This document shows, piece by piece, positions 54,909 to 63,370 of a stretch of DNA of 64,000 nucleotides (position 1 is its first letter; each line of letters starts with the position of its first letter). The DNA is from Marispirochaeta sp. Lineage in GTDB: Bacteria > Spirochaetota > Spirochaetia > JC444 > Marispirochaetaceae. The notes under the pieces are model-generated. The model saw only the letters and a program-made list of their open reading frames with translations, searched no databases and was not told where the DNA came from. The stretch lies in assembly GCF_963668165.1 (NCBI RefSeq), contig NZ_OY764209.1:1674001-1738000 (forward strand), in the 5' to 3' direction. The translations under genes and the position numbers were made by a program.

Positions 54909-55019
54909 GTATAACCAGCAATTGGAGCAGACAAACCTACTGTCATGAAATCTGCTTTACTGCTTCGCAGGCAGATTTCACGCCAGCTTAACGGTTTGCA
55001 GCTCAATTGGATGTTATAC
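54909..55019 (+). repeat. attC26 (family B variant, 111 bp)
   Basis: GTATAAC to GTTATAC. The loop is a longer hairpin (GAAATCTGC...GCAGATTTC). Confidence 0.83.
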
Positions 55020-55103
55020 AGACATAAAAGTCTGAACCAATAAAAGAAGAAGGATTTCTAAAATTGTCTCGCATACATATCAAATCATATGATGAGAGGG
55101 GTT

Positions 55104-55253
55104 ATGAAAAAACTAATAATCGCATTAATTATTTATACAATATTTGTGAATAGTGTATTCTCCGAAGCAAACAGGGAGCTTATAAGAAATGTATTCGAAG
55201 TGACTGGAATTATTGATGCTAACCAAGGTATTATAGCAAAAAAGAATGGATAA
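55104..55253 (+). CDS. Short secreted peptide or truncated gene (cassette 27)
   Basis: 49 residues from ATG 55104 behind GAGAGGGG. The first 22 form a clear signal peptide (MKKLIIALIIYTIFVNSVFS) and the remainder (EANRELIRNVFEVTGIIDA) looks like the opening of a DUF2059-type helix pair. Probably the stump of a longer gene whose end was lost when the region to the right was rearranged. Confidence 0.5.
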   Translation: MKKLIIALIIYTIFVNSVFSEANRELIRNVFEVTGIIDANQGIIAKKNG

Positions 55254-55282
55254 AATAATATATACTTCTTAATAAAGGTATT

Positions 55283-57144
55283 TTATTTTTTAATGTATTT
55301 ATATAACAGTGAAAGCATTTTTTCTCTTATCTTTTTGTCTGGTATTTTTTTGGCTATTTGAATAGGAGTATTATTTTCTATATTTTTAGCTTTTACATCT
55401 GCGCCATGTTTAAGCAGTAATTTTACTATATCATATCTTCCTCTATGTACCCAGAAGTGGAGTGGTGATGATGCTTTATTTTTGCCAGATAAATTTACAT
55501 TAGCACCATGGTCTATAAGCATTTGTAAAATCTCTGGAGTCAAACTTGATACAAGTATAATGAGCCCAGGAAACGAGACAGCTTCTGGGGGTGCCTTTAA
55601 GGTGTAACTCTCGCCTTCCAGGGAGCAGAGAGGTATAGTAGTACCATGAGGAAGAGCTACAACACCGCATTCAAATCGAAAGTGGCACTTGAGGCTATCA
55701 AGGAGCAGGAGACCATACAGCAGATTGCACTTAAATACGATGTGCATCCGAACCAGGTATCGCAGTGGAAAAAGCAGCTGCCGGACAATCTTCCTGCGAC
55801 TTTCGAGCGTCCTAATAAGAAGCGAGAAGAGGAGCGCAGGCTTGAGCAGGAGCGCGACCAACTGCTGCGAACTGTTGGAGAACTGACAGTTGTGAACGAA
55901 TTCCTCAAAAAAAAACACCGCGAGTATTACGGGAAAGATCCGGAATGATTGATCCGAACCATCCCGAGCTGAGCATAGCGCAGCAGTGTCGTACTCTTGA
56001 GGTCACTCGGAGCTCCTACTACCGCAAAGGCCGAGATATGCGAACAGAGACGGATCTGGAGGATCTCACAGTCATTCTGGAGTATCACAAGAAGGTCCCC
56101 TTTTACGGCTATCGCAAAGTATCACGAGTGCTGTTACCCGAGCATCCTCACCTGACCAGAAAACGAGTCAGGCGGCTGATGAAGCGTTTTGGACTGCGGG
56201 CATTATATCCTGGGCCAAATCTGAGCAAGGCACGCAACGATCACAAGAAATATCCGTATTTGTTGCGCGGTAAGCAAATACGGCATCCCAATCAGGTTTG
56301 GGCCAGTGATATCACCTATATTGGTCTTCCGCAGGGGCACGTCTATCTGGTGGCTATAGTGGATCTGTACTCTCGTAAGGTCTTGAGCTGGCGGCTTTCG
56401 AATAGCATGGATCCGTCATTCTGTGTTGCCGCGCTGCAGGAGGCGATCGAGACCTATGGGGTCCCGGCGATCTTTAACACGGATCAGGGTAGCCAGTTCA
56501 CAAGCAGGGCCTACCTGTCGGTGTTGGAAGAACACCAGGTGGAGATCAGCATGGACGGCGTTGGCCGCGCACTGGACAATGTGTATGTCGAACGACTGTG
56601 GCGCTCATTGAAATATGAGGATATCTACCTGCGGTCATATGAGAGCATGGTGGAATTACATCATGGGATTGAACACTACTTCACGTTCTACAACACCGAA
56701 CGGCTACACCAGTCGCTGGAGTACAGGACACCGGAAGAGATGCATCAATCATTCGCTACGGAGAACCCGCTGCCGTTGGCAGCGTAGAATAAAACAGGAG
56801 GGAGGAGTACACCTTAAACTTCCTATAAAACTGTCTTGACAATTGGGCGCAGTTCAAAGCATAACTGAATAGCCACCATATTCGTCATCTTTATATACTT
56901 TATTGATTATAGCACCATTATCTAATAAGTACTGTACAACATCGTTATGTTCTAGCTGTACAGCAATATAAAGGGGACTAAAACCATTAGAAAAAAGTGC
57001 ATTAATGTCAGCGCCATTTTCAATAAAGTACTTAACATCATCTAAATTTCCTGTGTAAATTGCTTCTTTGAGCGTTTCACTACGTCTTTTATTACATGAC
57101 AGAATAATAAGTGGTATTAATAATAAATATATGTATTTTTTCAT
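55283..57144 (-). CDS. Ankyrin-repeat lipoprotein, split by IS3, reversed in the array (cassette 27)
   Basis: The gene starts at 57144 (MKKYIYLLLIPLIILSC, a lipobox with Cys about 17), runs through one ankyrin repeat (VKYFIENGADINALFSNG), is broken by the IS3, and resumes at 55552 with two more repeats (MLIDHGANVNLSG, LLKHGADVKAKN) to a stop at 55283. Deleting the IS and one AAG makes 185 residues in one frame. It is the only host gene in the array on the minus strand. Likely a surface or periplasmic binding protein. Confidence 0.78.
55646..55948 (+). CDS. IS3 OrfA, copy 1
   Basis: 100 residues: helix-turn-helix (QIALKYDVHPNQVSQWKK) and a leucine-zipper-like tail. A run of nine A (55907-55915) allows a -1 shift into the OrfB frame, which is open there, so an OrfAB fusion transposase can be made, as usual in IS3 elements. 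The stop overlaps the OrfB start as ATGA. Confidence 0.9.
   Translation: MRKSYNTAFKSKVALEAIKEQETIQQIALKYDVHPNQVSQWKKQLPDNLPATFERPNKKREEERRLEQERDQLLRTVGELTVVNEFLKKKHREYYGKDPE
55945..56787 (+). CDS. IS3 OrfB integrase, copy 1
   Basis: 280 residues with an HTH_21-type N terminus (GYRKVSRVL) and an rve DDE core: Asp in WASDITYIG, Asp in NTDQGSQFTS, Glu in VYVERLWRSLKYE. Catalytic part of the transposase. Intact. Confidence 0.93.
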   Translation: MIDPNHPELSIAQQCRTLEVTRSSYYRKGRDMRTETDLEDLTVILEYHKKVPFYGYRKVSRVLLPEHPHLTRKRVRRLMKRFGLRALYPGPNLSKARNDHKKYPYLLRGKQIRHPNQVWASDITYIGLPQGHVYLVAIVDLYSRKVLSWRLSNSMDPSFCVAALQEAIETYGVPAIFNTDQGSQFTSRAYLSVLEEHQVEISMDGVGRALDNVYVERLWRSLKYEDIYLRSYESMVELHHGIEHYFTFYNTERLHQSLEYRTPEEMHQSFATENPLPLAA

Positions 57145-57387
57145 GTTGATTTTCCTTTGTTTAATGAATGATAGGAAAATTAATCGAGGGGTGCAAGGCC
57201 GGAACCGGGGGAATTGGGAAATTCCGGCTAAAAATCGGCAAAAATCAACCTCCCTCATCATGACAGTGCACTTATTAAGGCTCTAACTTATAAACACGGG
57301 TGAAACGGCAGAATTTTAACAAAGGTAGCGTAAATTGGACATGAAAAGGGCATAGTTTGGCAAAAGCCTGGAGGGAGAAAGAAAAAA

Positions 57388-58775
57388 TCAGTTCAGAGAT
57401 GCCGGATCAGATCCCGGTGGAGGCCGACCCTGTTTCATAAGATGCCGTAGAATACGCTCTATTTCTAATGGTTCCTGAATTATAGCTATCACCTTCATTT
57501 TCGATCCGTATTTCGGGCAGACCATAGGATCTATCTCGTAAACCTTTGACAACAAGCGTGCCCATGCTTTCCTGTAAGCGCGTGCATCAGGAGAGTCATC
57601 TGAAAAGTCTGCATCCTCATTAGGCTCGAAATCTCCTGGATCCGAAGTTCCTGTCTGCCTCTCGTGCTGGATTTTCCAGCCAGCCGGAGCACGTTCTACA
57701 ACATGCGGCATGGACTCCCATGCACCTTTGGTACGGGAAGAGTACAATCCGTAGCACCGTATCAACTGTACTCCCTTCGGAGGGATATGCTGGGCTGGTC
57801 GAAAACCTGCGGTTTCCTGCTCGCCCATGCGACCGGGTGTAAGCTCTGCCAGGAAGTCACAGGCATTGAACATATGAACGTTTTCCTTGAAATACTCGTT
57901 GTAATGGGTATGGAAAAGCACCCGACCCTTAAAACCTTCGTAATGGATCTTCTTCAAGGATATAGGAGGCCGTGCCATATACTGGGCAAGGTTTTCCCTG
58001 GATCGCTCATCGAGAATCCGAACGCTGTTGTCTATACTGAAGCCTGAGTGCTTCCATGAGAGTAGATTTCGGGCAAACTGCTCTGTAAGCAGCTTATTTT
58101 CGGTGAAGAACCGCAGAACAGAGCGTCTGAAGTATTCGGTCATTTTCTCGAGACCTGAGAAGGGAAGGTAGACAAAGGTTCCATCCTCATCAAATCCACC
58201 CTCAAGCAGAATGGCATGAAAATGCGGATTCCACCGGAGCATATCCTGAGAAAGTCTGATGAGCTATGACCATTCCTGTGTCTATCTTTCTACCGGCAAC
58301 TGCCCTGTAGAAATTACTTATCATGGCGAATATCATCTTTGAAATTCCCGCAAAAAGCTTTCTGTCGTGGCGAAAGAATACCCGCAGGGCTTTCGGAAAG
58401 GTGAAGACGAATTGTCCGATGCGGAAGACGGAGGAGGACCTTCTCACTCAGATGCTCGGCGAAGAGGAGAGTCCTTTTCTGACTGCAGGAGGGACACAGA
58501 TAAAACCCCTTGCAGGAGAAGGGGCGGAAATAGTCGTGACCGCAGTCAGGATTACTACAGCGGATGCGGGCTATACCTTGCCGGTAGTCACCGCAGGTGA
58601 GAAAGTGCTCTCCAACAGCCTGGATTCGTTCGAGACGAAACTTCCCGAATGTATCGGCATACTCCTCATCATACCGGCTGCAGAAATCGGGGAAATGACG
58701 CTCGAAGACCTGATGGAGTGTGTTTCTTCCCCGCGGAAGGTACTTGGCCTTTGGCTTTTTCAGTACGGAAGTATT
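57388..58775 (-). pseudogene. IS91-type (Y2) transposase, decayed
   Basis: Read right to left: an N-terminal zinc finger (CSNPDCGHDYF, FYLCPSCSQKR), then QFVFTFPKALRVFFRHD, then MLRWNPHFHAILLEGG and a late ISLKKIHYEGF, all marks of the IS91 family. Single-base shifts near 58415 and 58246 break the frame, and no start codon is seen at the right end. The left flank 57145-57387 has no gene but holds a hairpin (CCGGAA...TTCCGG) that could be the element end. Confidence 0.8.
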
Positions 58776-58851
58776 TTATATGCCCACATAAAGTATTACT
58801 GCGAAAATGTATGTTTTGCTTCACCGATAGGAAAAAATGAATCAGAATTCC

Positions 58852-58986
58852 ACATAACATGCGCTTGGGGCAGACTTGGCGGGTGTAAAAGCAAAAGTGT
58901 TTGTTTAGCAGGCTCACAGGAGGTACAATAGGAAAGAAAGAGTCGTTACGGTAAAGTCCGCCACGCAGCTCAACTGGGTGTTATGT
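58852..58986 (+). repeat. attC27 (singleton type, 135 bp)
   Basis: ACATAAC to GTTATGT. The cores and outer arms (CTTGGGGCAG near the left, GCAGCTCAACTGGGTG near the right) are there but the inner arms pair poorly, so it may be worn or fused to foreign DNA. Confidence 0.65.
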
Positions 58987-59163
58987 TGAAAAAGGTTTTA
59001 ATAACTTTATATATTAAAAAAGATATGTAAAGCAGCTGTCTTAATAGATGAAGAATCGATAAAATTGGTTTTGGATTAAAATATTTGTTAAAAAATTTGA
59101 ATATAGATTAGGAACTGAATGAAAATAATATGAAAAAATGAGATTTGGATATAGAATTAGATT

Positions 59164-59850
59164 ATGAAAATTGAAGATTTTAAAAATGAAATGGTAGTTT
59201 TTGGTGTAAGAGATTGGTTTGATTATTATAAGTATGTAATAGGAAAAGTCATCTATATAAAAGAATACGAATCAAAAGCCAAATCAATATATATAATAAG
59301 AAATACAAAAATTGATATTAATATAAAGAATTTAAAAGACCTAAGTGATTTTGAAAAGTCTTCTGGAGAAGAAATTATTGAGGAATCAGGAAAATTCTTT
59401 AAAAAGTACTCGAAGAAAGATGAAGAAAAATATAAGAACTTAATTTCTATTTTATCGAAACAAGATTTTCTTAATATACATTCAATTATTAATAAATACT
59501 TTAATAAGGAAATGAATATTTTCTTATTAAAAATAAGGATAATATTTAAAAAAATATTTATGTGGTTAAATATTACATGCAATAATATTTTTATTGGAAC
59601 ATTAGACTTGATATTTGGTGATTTGTTTAAATTTTATAGAAATAGAAAACAAATTTTGATATTAAGGAAAAAGATTAAAAAGATAGAGCAACGTACTTTT
59701 TTTGTACTAAATAGAGGTATAGTTGTAGATGACTCTAAAGAATTAAGAATAAAATTGAAAAAATTAGAAAAGGAGAAAAACGAGTTTAGTAGAACTTTTA
59801 TCGCATTATTAGTAGCAGTAATAAGTTTAATCATTTCGATTGTTAACTAA
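59164..59850 (+). CDS. Hypothetical protein with C-terminal membrane helix (cassette 28)
   Basis: 228 residues, very AT-rich coding. A soluble N-terminal part is followed by a long hydrophobic and amphipathic middle (about 118-155), a basic coiled coil (KKIKKIEQR) and a terminal membrane helix (FIALLVAVISLIISIV). No family recognised. About 180 bp before it have no gene. Confidence 0.6.
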   Translation: MKIEDFKNEMVVFGVRDWFDYYKYVIGKVIYIKEYESKAKSIYIIRNTKIDINIKNLKDLSDFEKSSGEEIIEESGKFFKKYSKKDEEKYKNLISILSKQDFLNIHSIINKYFNKEMNIFLLKIRIIFKKIFMWLNITCNNIFIGTLDLIFGDLFKFYRNRKQILILRKKIKKIEQRTFFVLNRGIVVDDSKELRIKLKKLEKEKNEFSRTFIALLVAVISLIISIVN

Positions 59851-59869
59851 TAAATGTAATATAATTTCA

Positions 59870-60019
59870 ACATAACAAAAAAAATGCAGTTGTCGCCGTC
59901 TATTGTCACGGTTTTAGCGGAGACGCTGCGGCACTGATCGTGCCTACGCTCTAAAACCGCGCCAATTCCTTCCGCCTTCGGCTCCAGGAGCGAGAGCGCA
60001 ACTGATTTTGTCGTTATGT
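59870..60019 (+). repeat. attC28 (family D, 150 bp), last of the array
   Basis: ACATAAC to GTTATGT. Same type as attC8. No further attC is found to the right within the window. Confidence 0.8.
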
Positions 60020-60108
60020 TCACTTAGGTATGACCCGATAGCATCATTACCAGTTATCTAAAGTAGCGGTTTACAATTATGGCATAGAAATCTTGGAAGG
60101 AGGTTCCT

Positions 60109-60291
60109 ATGCCGTTCATGGAGATGACCGTTGTGGACCATAGAAAAGAGTTCATTCTGCATTGGAAAACAGATCAACAAAGCTTCAGCTCGCTGTGTAA
60201 CGATTTCGGGATAAGCCGACCAACCGGGTATAAGTGGGTTGAAAGGTACAAATCAGCGGAGCAAAAGCTATCGATTAGCCAGACACAATAA
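60109..60291 (+). pseudogene. N-terminal fragment of an IS481-type transposase
   Basis: 60 residues, VDHRKEFILHWKTDQQSFSS then LCNDFGISRPTGYKWVERY, the helix-turn-helix start of IS481/IS3-like transposases, ending abruptly at 60291. A GGAGG ribosome site is present. The catalytic part is absent. 60292-60457 holds no gene. Confidence 0.6.
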
Positions 60292-60547
60292 TAGTGCAAA
60301 AGTTACATAAATAACACCAAGATTACTAACATTCTACATCTTAATGAAAATAGAGCTTGACGACTGTTAAATTTGATTTAGAATAAAGTATGCTGTAAAT
60401 AAAAGAACAGTACTAAAAGATAGTTGCAATGAAAATAAATATTTCATATATATTGAGTATAATGAGCCCAGGAAACGAGACAGCTTCTGGGGGTGCCTTT
60501 AAGGTGTAACTCTCGCCTTCCAGGGAGCAGAGAGGTATAGTAGTACC

Positions 60548-60850
60548 ATGAGGAAGAGCTACAACACCGCATTCAAATCGAAAGTGGCACTTGAGGCTAT
60601 CAAGGAGCAGGAGACCATACAGCAGATTGCACTTAAATACGATGTGCATCCGAACCAGGTATCGCAGTGGAAAAAGCAGCTGCCGGACAATCTTCCTGCG
60701 ACTTTCGAGCGTCCTAATAAGAAGCGAGAAGAGGAGCGCAGGCTTGAGCAGGAGCGTGACCAACTGCTGCGAACTGTTGGAGAACTGACAGTTGTGAACG
60801 AATTTCTCAAAAAAAAACACCGCGAGTATTACGGGAAAGATCCGGAATGA
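60548..60850 (+). CDS. IS3 OrfA, copy 2
   Basis: 100 residues, protein identical to copy 1, with a similar A run for frameshifting near its end. Confidence 0.9.
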   Translation: MRKSYNTAFKSKVALEAIKEQETIQQIALKYDVHPNQVSQWKKQLPDNLPATFERPNKKREEERRLEQERDQLLRTVGELTVVNEFLKKKHREYYGKDPE

Positions 60851-61689
60851 TTGATCCGAACCATCCCGAGCTGAGCATAGCGCAGCAGTGTCGTACTCTT
60901 GAGGTCACTCGGAGCTCCTACTACCGCAAAGGCCGAGATATGCGAACAGAGACGGATCTGGAGGATCTCACAGTCATCCTGGAGTATCACAAGAAGGTCC
61001 CCTTTTACGGCTATCGCAAAGTATCACGAGTGCTGTTACCTGAGCATCCTCACCTGACCAGAAAACGAGTCAGGCGGCTGATGAAGCGTTTTGGACTGCG
61101 GGCATTATATCCTGGGCCAAATCTGAGCAAGGCACGCAACGATCACAAGAAATATCCGTATTTGTTGCGCGGTAAGCAAATACGGCATCCCAATCAGGTT
61201 TGGGCCAGTGATATCACCTATATTGGTCTTCCGCAGGGGCACGTCTATCTGGTGGCTATAGTGGATCTGTACTCTCGTAAGGTCTTGAGCTGGCGGCTTT
61301 CGAATAGCATGGATCCGTCATTCTGTGTTGCCGCGCTGCAGGAGGCGATCGAGACCTATGGGGTCCCGGCGATCTTTAACACGGATCAGGGTAGCCAGTT
61401 CACAAGCAGGGCCTACCTGTCGGTGTTGGAAGAACACCAGGTGGAGATCAGCATGGACGGGGTTGGCCGCGCACTGGACAATGTGTATGTCGAACGACTG
61501 TGGCGCTCATTGAAATATGAGGATATCTACCTGCGGTCATATGAGAGCATGGTGGAATTACATCATGGGATTGAACACTACTTCACGTTCTACAACACCG
61601 AACGGCTACACCAGTCGCTGGAGTACAGGACACCGGAAGAGATGCATCAATCATTCGCTACGGAGAACCCGCTGCCGTTGGCAGCGTAG
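60847..61689 (+). CDS. IS3 OrfB integrase, copy 2
   Basis: 280 residues, same protein as copy 1 with all three DDE residues. Intact. Confidence 0.93.
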   Translation: MIDPNHPELSIAQQCRTLEVTRSSYYRKGRDMRTETDLEDLTVILEYHKKVPFYGYRKVSRVLLPEHPHLTRKRVRRLMKRFGLRALYPGPNLSKARNDHKKYPYLLRGKQIRHPNQVWASDITYIGLPQGHVYLVAIVDLYSRKVLSWRLSNSMDPSFCVAALQEAIETYGVPAIFNTDQGSQFTSRAYLSVLEEHQVEISMDGVGRALDNVYVERLWRSLKYEDIYLRSYESMVELHHGIEHYFTFYNTERLHQSLEYRTPEEMHQSFATENPLPLAA

Positions 61690-61759
61690 AATAAAACAGG
61701 AGGGAGGAGTACACCTTAAACTTCCTATAAAACTGTCTTGACAATTGGGCGCAGTTCAT

Positions 61760-62230
61760 ATGGAAAAGAAAGCGATAACTTTGATTTTGGTATTTTTATC
61801 CTTTAGTAGTATGTGCGGATGTATTTCGGGAGGATGGGATGACAGTAGTTATTACAAGCTCTTACCAGATAATGTAAGCATCTATATAGTTGATAAAGAC
61901 CAGAAACATATTGCCGTTTTCGGGAATAGAGAAAAAACAAATCAGTCAATGGGGTCGGTAGAGATAGGAAAATTATTTAACATATCAACTGTGTTTATTG
62001 GTAGTTCTATTGACGATTTATATGCGATTTCTATAAAGCCAGTCGGTATTGTTTATAACGATGATGGAAGTATTGTTTTCCGATATAAAGGTGGTGCAAG
62101 TTTGAGTAAGAAGTTAATAGAAGATCTGTACGAAAATCAATATTGGAGTATAACCGAAATATATTACATGGATGTAATTGTGCGAGATCAAAAAGTGCAA
62201 GAGATAAGATTAATGTACATGAAAGCATAG
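61760..62230 (+). CDS. Small lipoprotein A
   Basis: 156 residues from ATG 61760, immediately after the IS3 end. Signal peptide with a Cys-rich lipobox region (SSMCGC). The body has short strands (NVSIYIVDKDQKHIAVFG, STVFIGSSIDDLYAISIKP, IVFRYKGG) matched in the next gene, so the two are paralogues. The IS end now forms the leader. Function unknown. Confidence 0.65.
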   Translation: MEKKAITLILVFLSFSSMCGCISGGWDDSSYYKLLPDNVSIYIVDKDQKHIAVFGNREKTNQSMGSVEIGKLFNISTVFIGSSIDDLYAISIKPVGIVYNDDGSIVFRYKGGASLSKKLIEDLYENQYWSITEIYYMDVIVRDQKVQEIRLMYMKA

Positions 62231-62254
62231 AGCTGATTATTGCACAGAGATTCA

Positions 62255-62737
62255 ATGAAAAAATCAATACAACGTTTTTGGAAATTTTTAGTTTGTTTTT
62301 TTATCATGTTAGGTAATAGCAATGGATGTGCTACGTATAAGGCGGATTCAGATGTTTTCTATCAGAACCTGAAAATGAACACTGGAGTTTTTATTGTTCA
62401 AGCAGAGAAAAAACAAATCATACTTTTCAATAATGGTGTTTCAAAAAATGATATGGATAATTTCTTTTTGGGAGTTCCAGAAGGCTATTCTATTTCAACT
62501 GTAAAAGTTGGAGAATCAGTAAATGAACTGGATGACCTTGATATGCAGCCAATAGATATTCTACAAATGTCTGATGGAGATTCCATATATCGGTACAAAA
62601 ATCGATTCTCTAATACAAACGGTACGAGTCTTAAAGAAGACGATATTTTTTGGAATATCAGTGAAATTAACTATCTCGATATATATGTCCACAATAGAAT
62701 CATACAGACAATGAAAGTTCGATTTTTAATGCCGTAA
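62255..62737 (+). CDS. Small lipoprotein B, paralogue of A
   Basis: 160 residues from ATG 62255 (an in-frame ATG at 62240 is possible). Lipobox near NSNGC. It repeats the pattern of the preceding gene: TGVFIVQAEKKQIILFN, STVKVGESVNELDDLDMQP, SIYRYKN, and a shared end (WNISEINYLDIYV). Probably a tandem duplication. 62738-62884 contains no gene. Confidence 0.65.
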   Translation: MKKSIQRFWKFLVCFFIMLGNSNGCATYKADSDVFYQNLKMNTGVFIVQAEKKQIILFNNGVSKNDMDNFFLGVPEGYSISTVKVGESVNELDDLDMQPIDILQMSDGDSIYRYKNRFSNTNGTSLKEDDIFWNISEINYLDIYVHNRIIQTMKVRFLMP

Positions 62738-62884
62738 AATAGTGTGAAGTACAGTTCGCCGAATGACTGAGCTGACCTGCGCCGACCTAAGGAACGAGCT
62801 TGAGAGGCGGTTTCTGGTCCAATGACCATATTCGACGGCAGTAAAAGTTCTTTGAAATAAATATACGACTAAAAATGGGGAGAA

Positions 62885-63265
62885 CTACTCCCCCGAGACG
62901 ATAAAGCGCCGCCACTCAACTTTAGTCTTGCGAAAGTTGATAAGGTAGCCGACCGGTACCTTGGATAAACGCAGGTAATTGATAAGTTGTGCCTCCATTA
63001 CACTGGTAAGCTGCCGGACCGACTTGAGTTCCAAGATGATCTTGTTGTCTACAACAAGATCCGCGATGTAAGCCCCGGCTAACTCGCCTTTGTAATAGAG
63101 CGGGTAAATTTTTTGCCTTGAATGGGGAATACCTTTCCGCTGAAACTCGATAACCAACGCACCCTCGTAGGCACTTTCCAGCAGACCGGGACCGAGTATA
63201 TTGTGTACTGAGAAAACTGAACCCAATACCTGATGTGATAATACCTTGAACGCCAATTGTGCCAT
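62885..63265 (-). CDS. GxxExxY protein (PD-(D/E)xK-like)
   Basis: 126 residues. VHNILGPGLLESAYEGAL carries the GxxExxY name motif. IADLVVDNKIILELKSV is the D...ExK core and EAQLINYLRLSK the following helix. The family is common and mostly uncharacterised; nuclease activity is inferred from fold. It lies outside the attC-bounded array. Confidence 0.88.
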   Translation of the reverse strand: MAQLAFKVLSHQVLGSVFSVHNILGPGLLESAYEGALVIEFQRKGIPHSRQKIYPLYYKGELAGAYIADLVVDNKIILELKSVRQLTSVMEAQLINYLRLSKVPVGYLINFRKTKVEWRRFIVSGE

Positions 63266-63370
63266 AGCTGGACATTCCGGTTAAAACTGCCACTGATTCC
63301 GGTTGAATCCTGCCACCCTGTGACCCTCAATCAACCTGCTGAAATAGTAACCTGAGGTGGCAGGTTTGTG

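Larger units (their letters stand above)
55556..56856 (+). mobile_element. IS3-family element, copy 1 (1301 bp)
   Basis: The 26-bp ends (TATAATGAGCCCAGG... and the complement of ...GGGCGCAGTTCA) match at 17 positions. A 3-bp AAG is duplicated (55553-55555 and 56857-56859). The limits are confirmed by restoration of the ankyrin gene frame. Confidence 0.9.
16056..60019 (+). mobile_element. Chromosomal integron: intI, attI and 28 same-orientation cassettes
   Basis: An IntI-type recombinase gene on the minus strand diverges from a cassette array on the plus strand. Twenty-eight attC sites with matching left (for example ACATAAC) and right (for example GTTATGT) core sites separate cassettes of 0.4-4 kb. 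The cassette genes are much more AT-rich than the backbone, and nearly all run away from intI. Shared attC families across unrelated genes are typical of sedentary chromosomal integrons. The array carries at least ten insertions of other mobile DNA. The last recognisable attC ends at 60019. Confidence 0.92.
60458..61758 (+). mobile_element. IS3-family element, copy 2 (1301 bp)
   Basis: Same element as at 55556, with a few base differences. The flanks (GAG on the left, TAT on the right) do not match as a 3-bp duplication, so a deletion or recombination has followed insertion. Confidence 0.9.

Noticed and set aside
58323-58931. 202-codon plus-strand frame
   Set aside because: Antisense of the IS91 transposase zinc-finger region and runs into attC27.
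17765-60019. Regularly recurring 100-170 bp repeats as a possible CRISPR array
   Set aside because: Repeats are imperfect, carry core sites at both ends and are separated by 0.3-4 kb of genes; no cas genes. They are attC sites.
60458-61758. Composite transposon formed by the two IS3 copies
   Set aside because: Both copies point the same way, but the right copy has no target duplication and the middle contains attC27 and attC28, so a single transposition unit is not supported.
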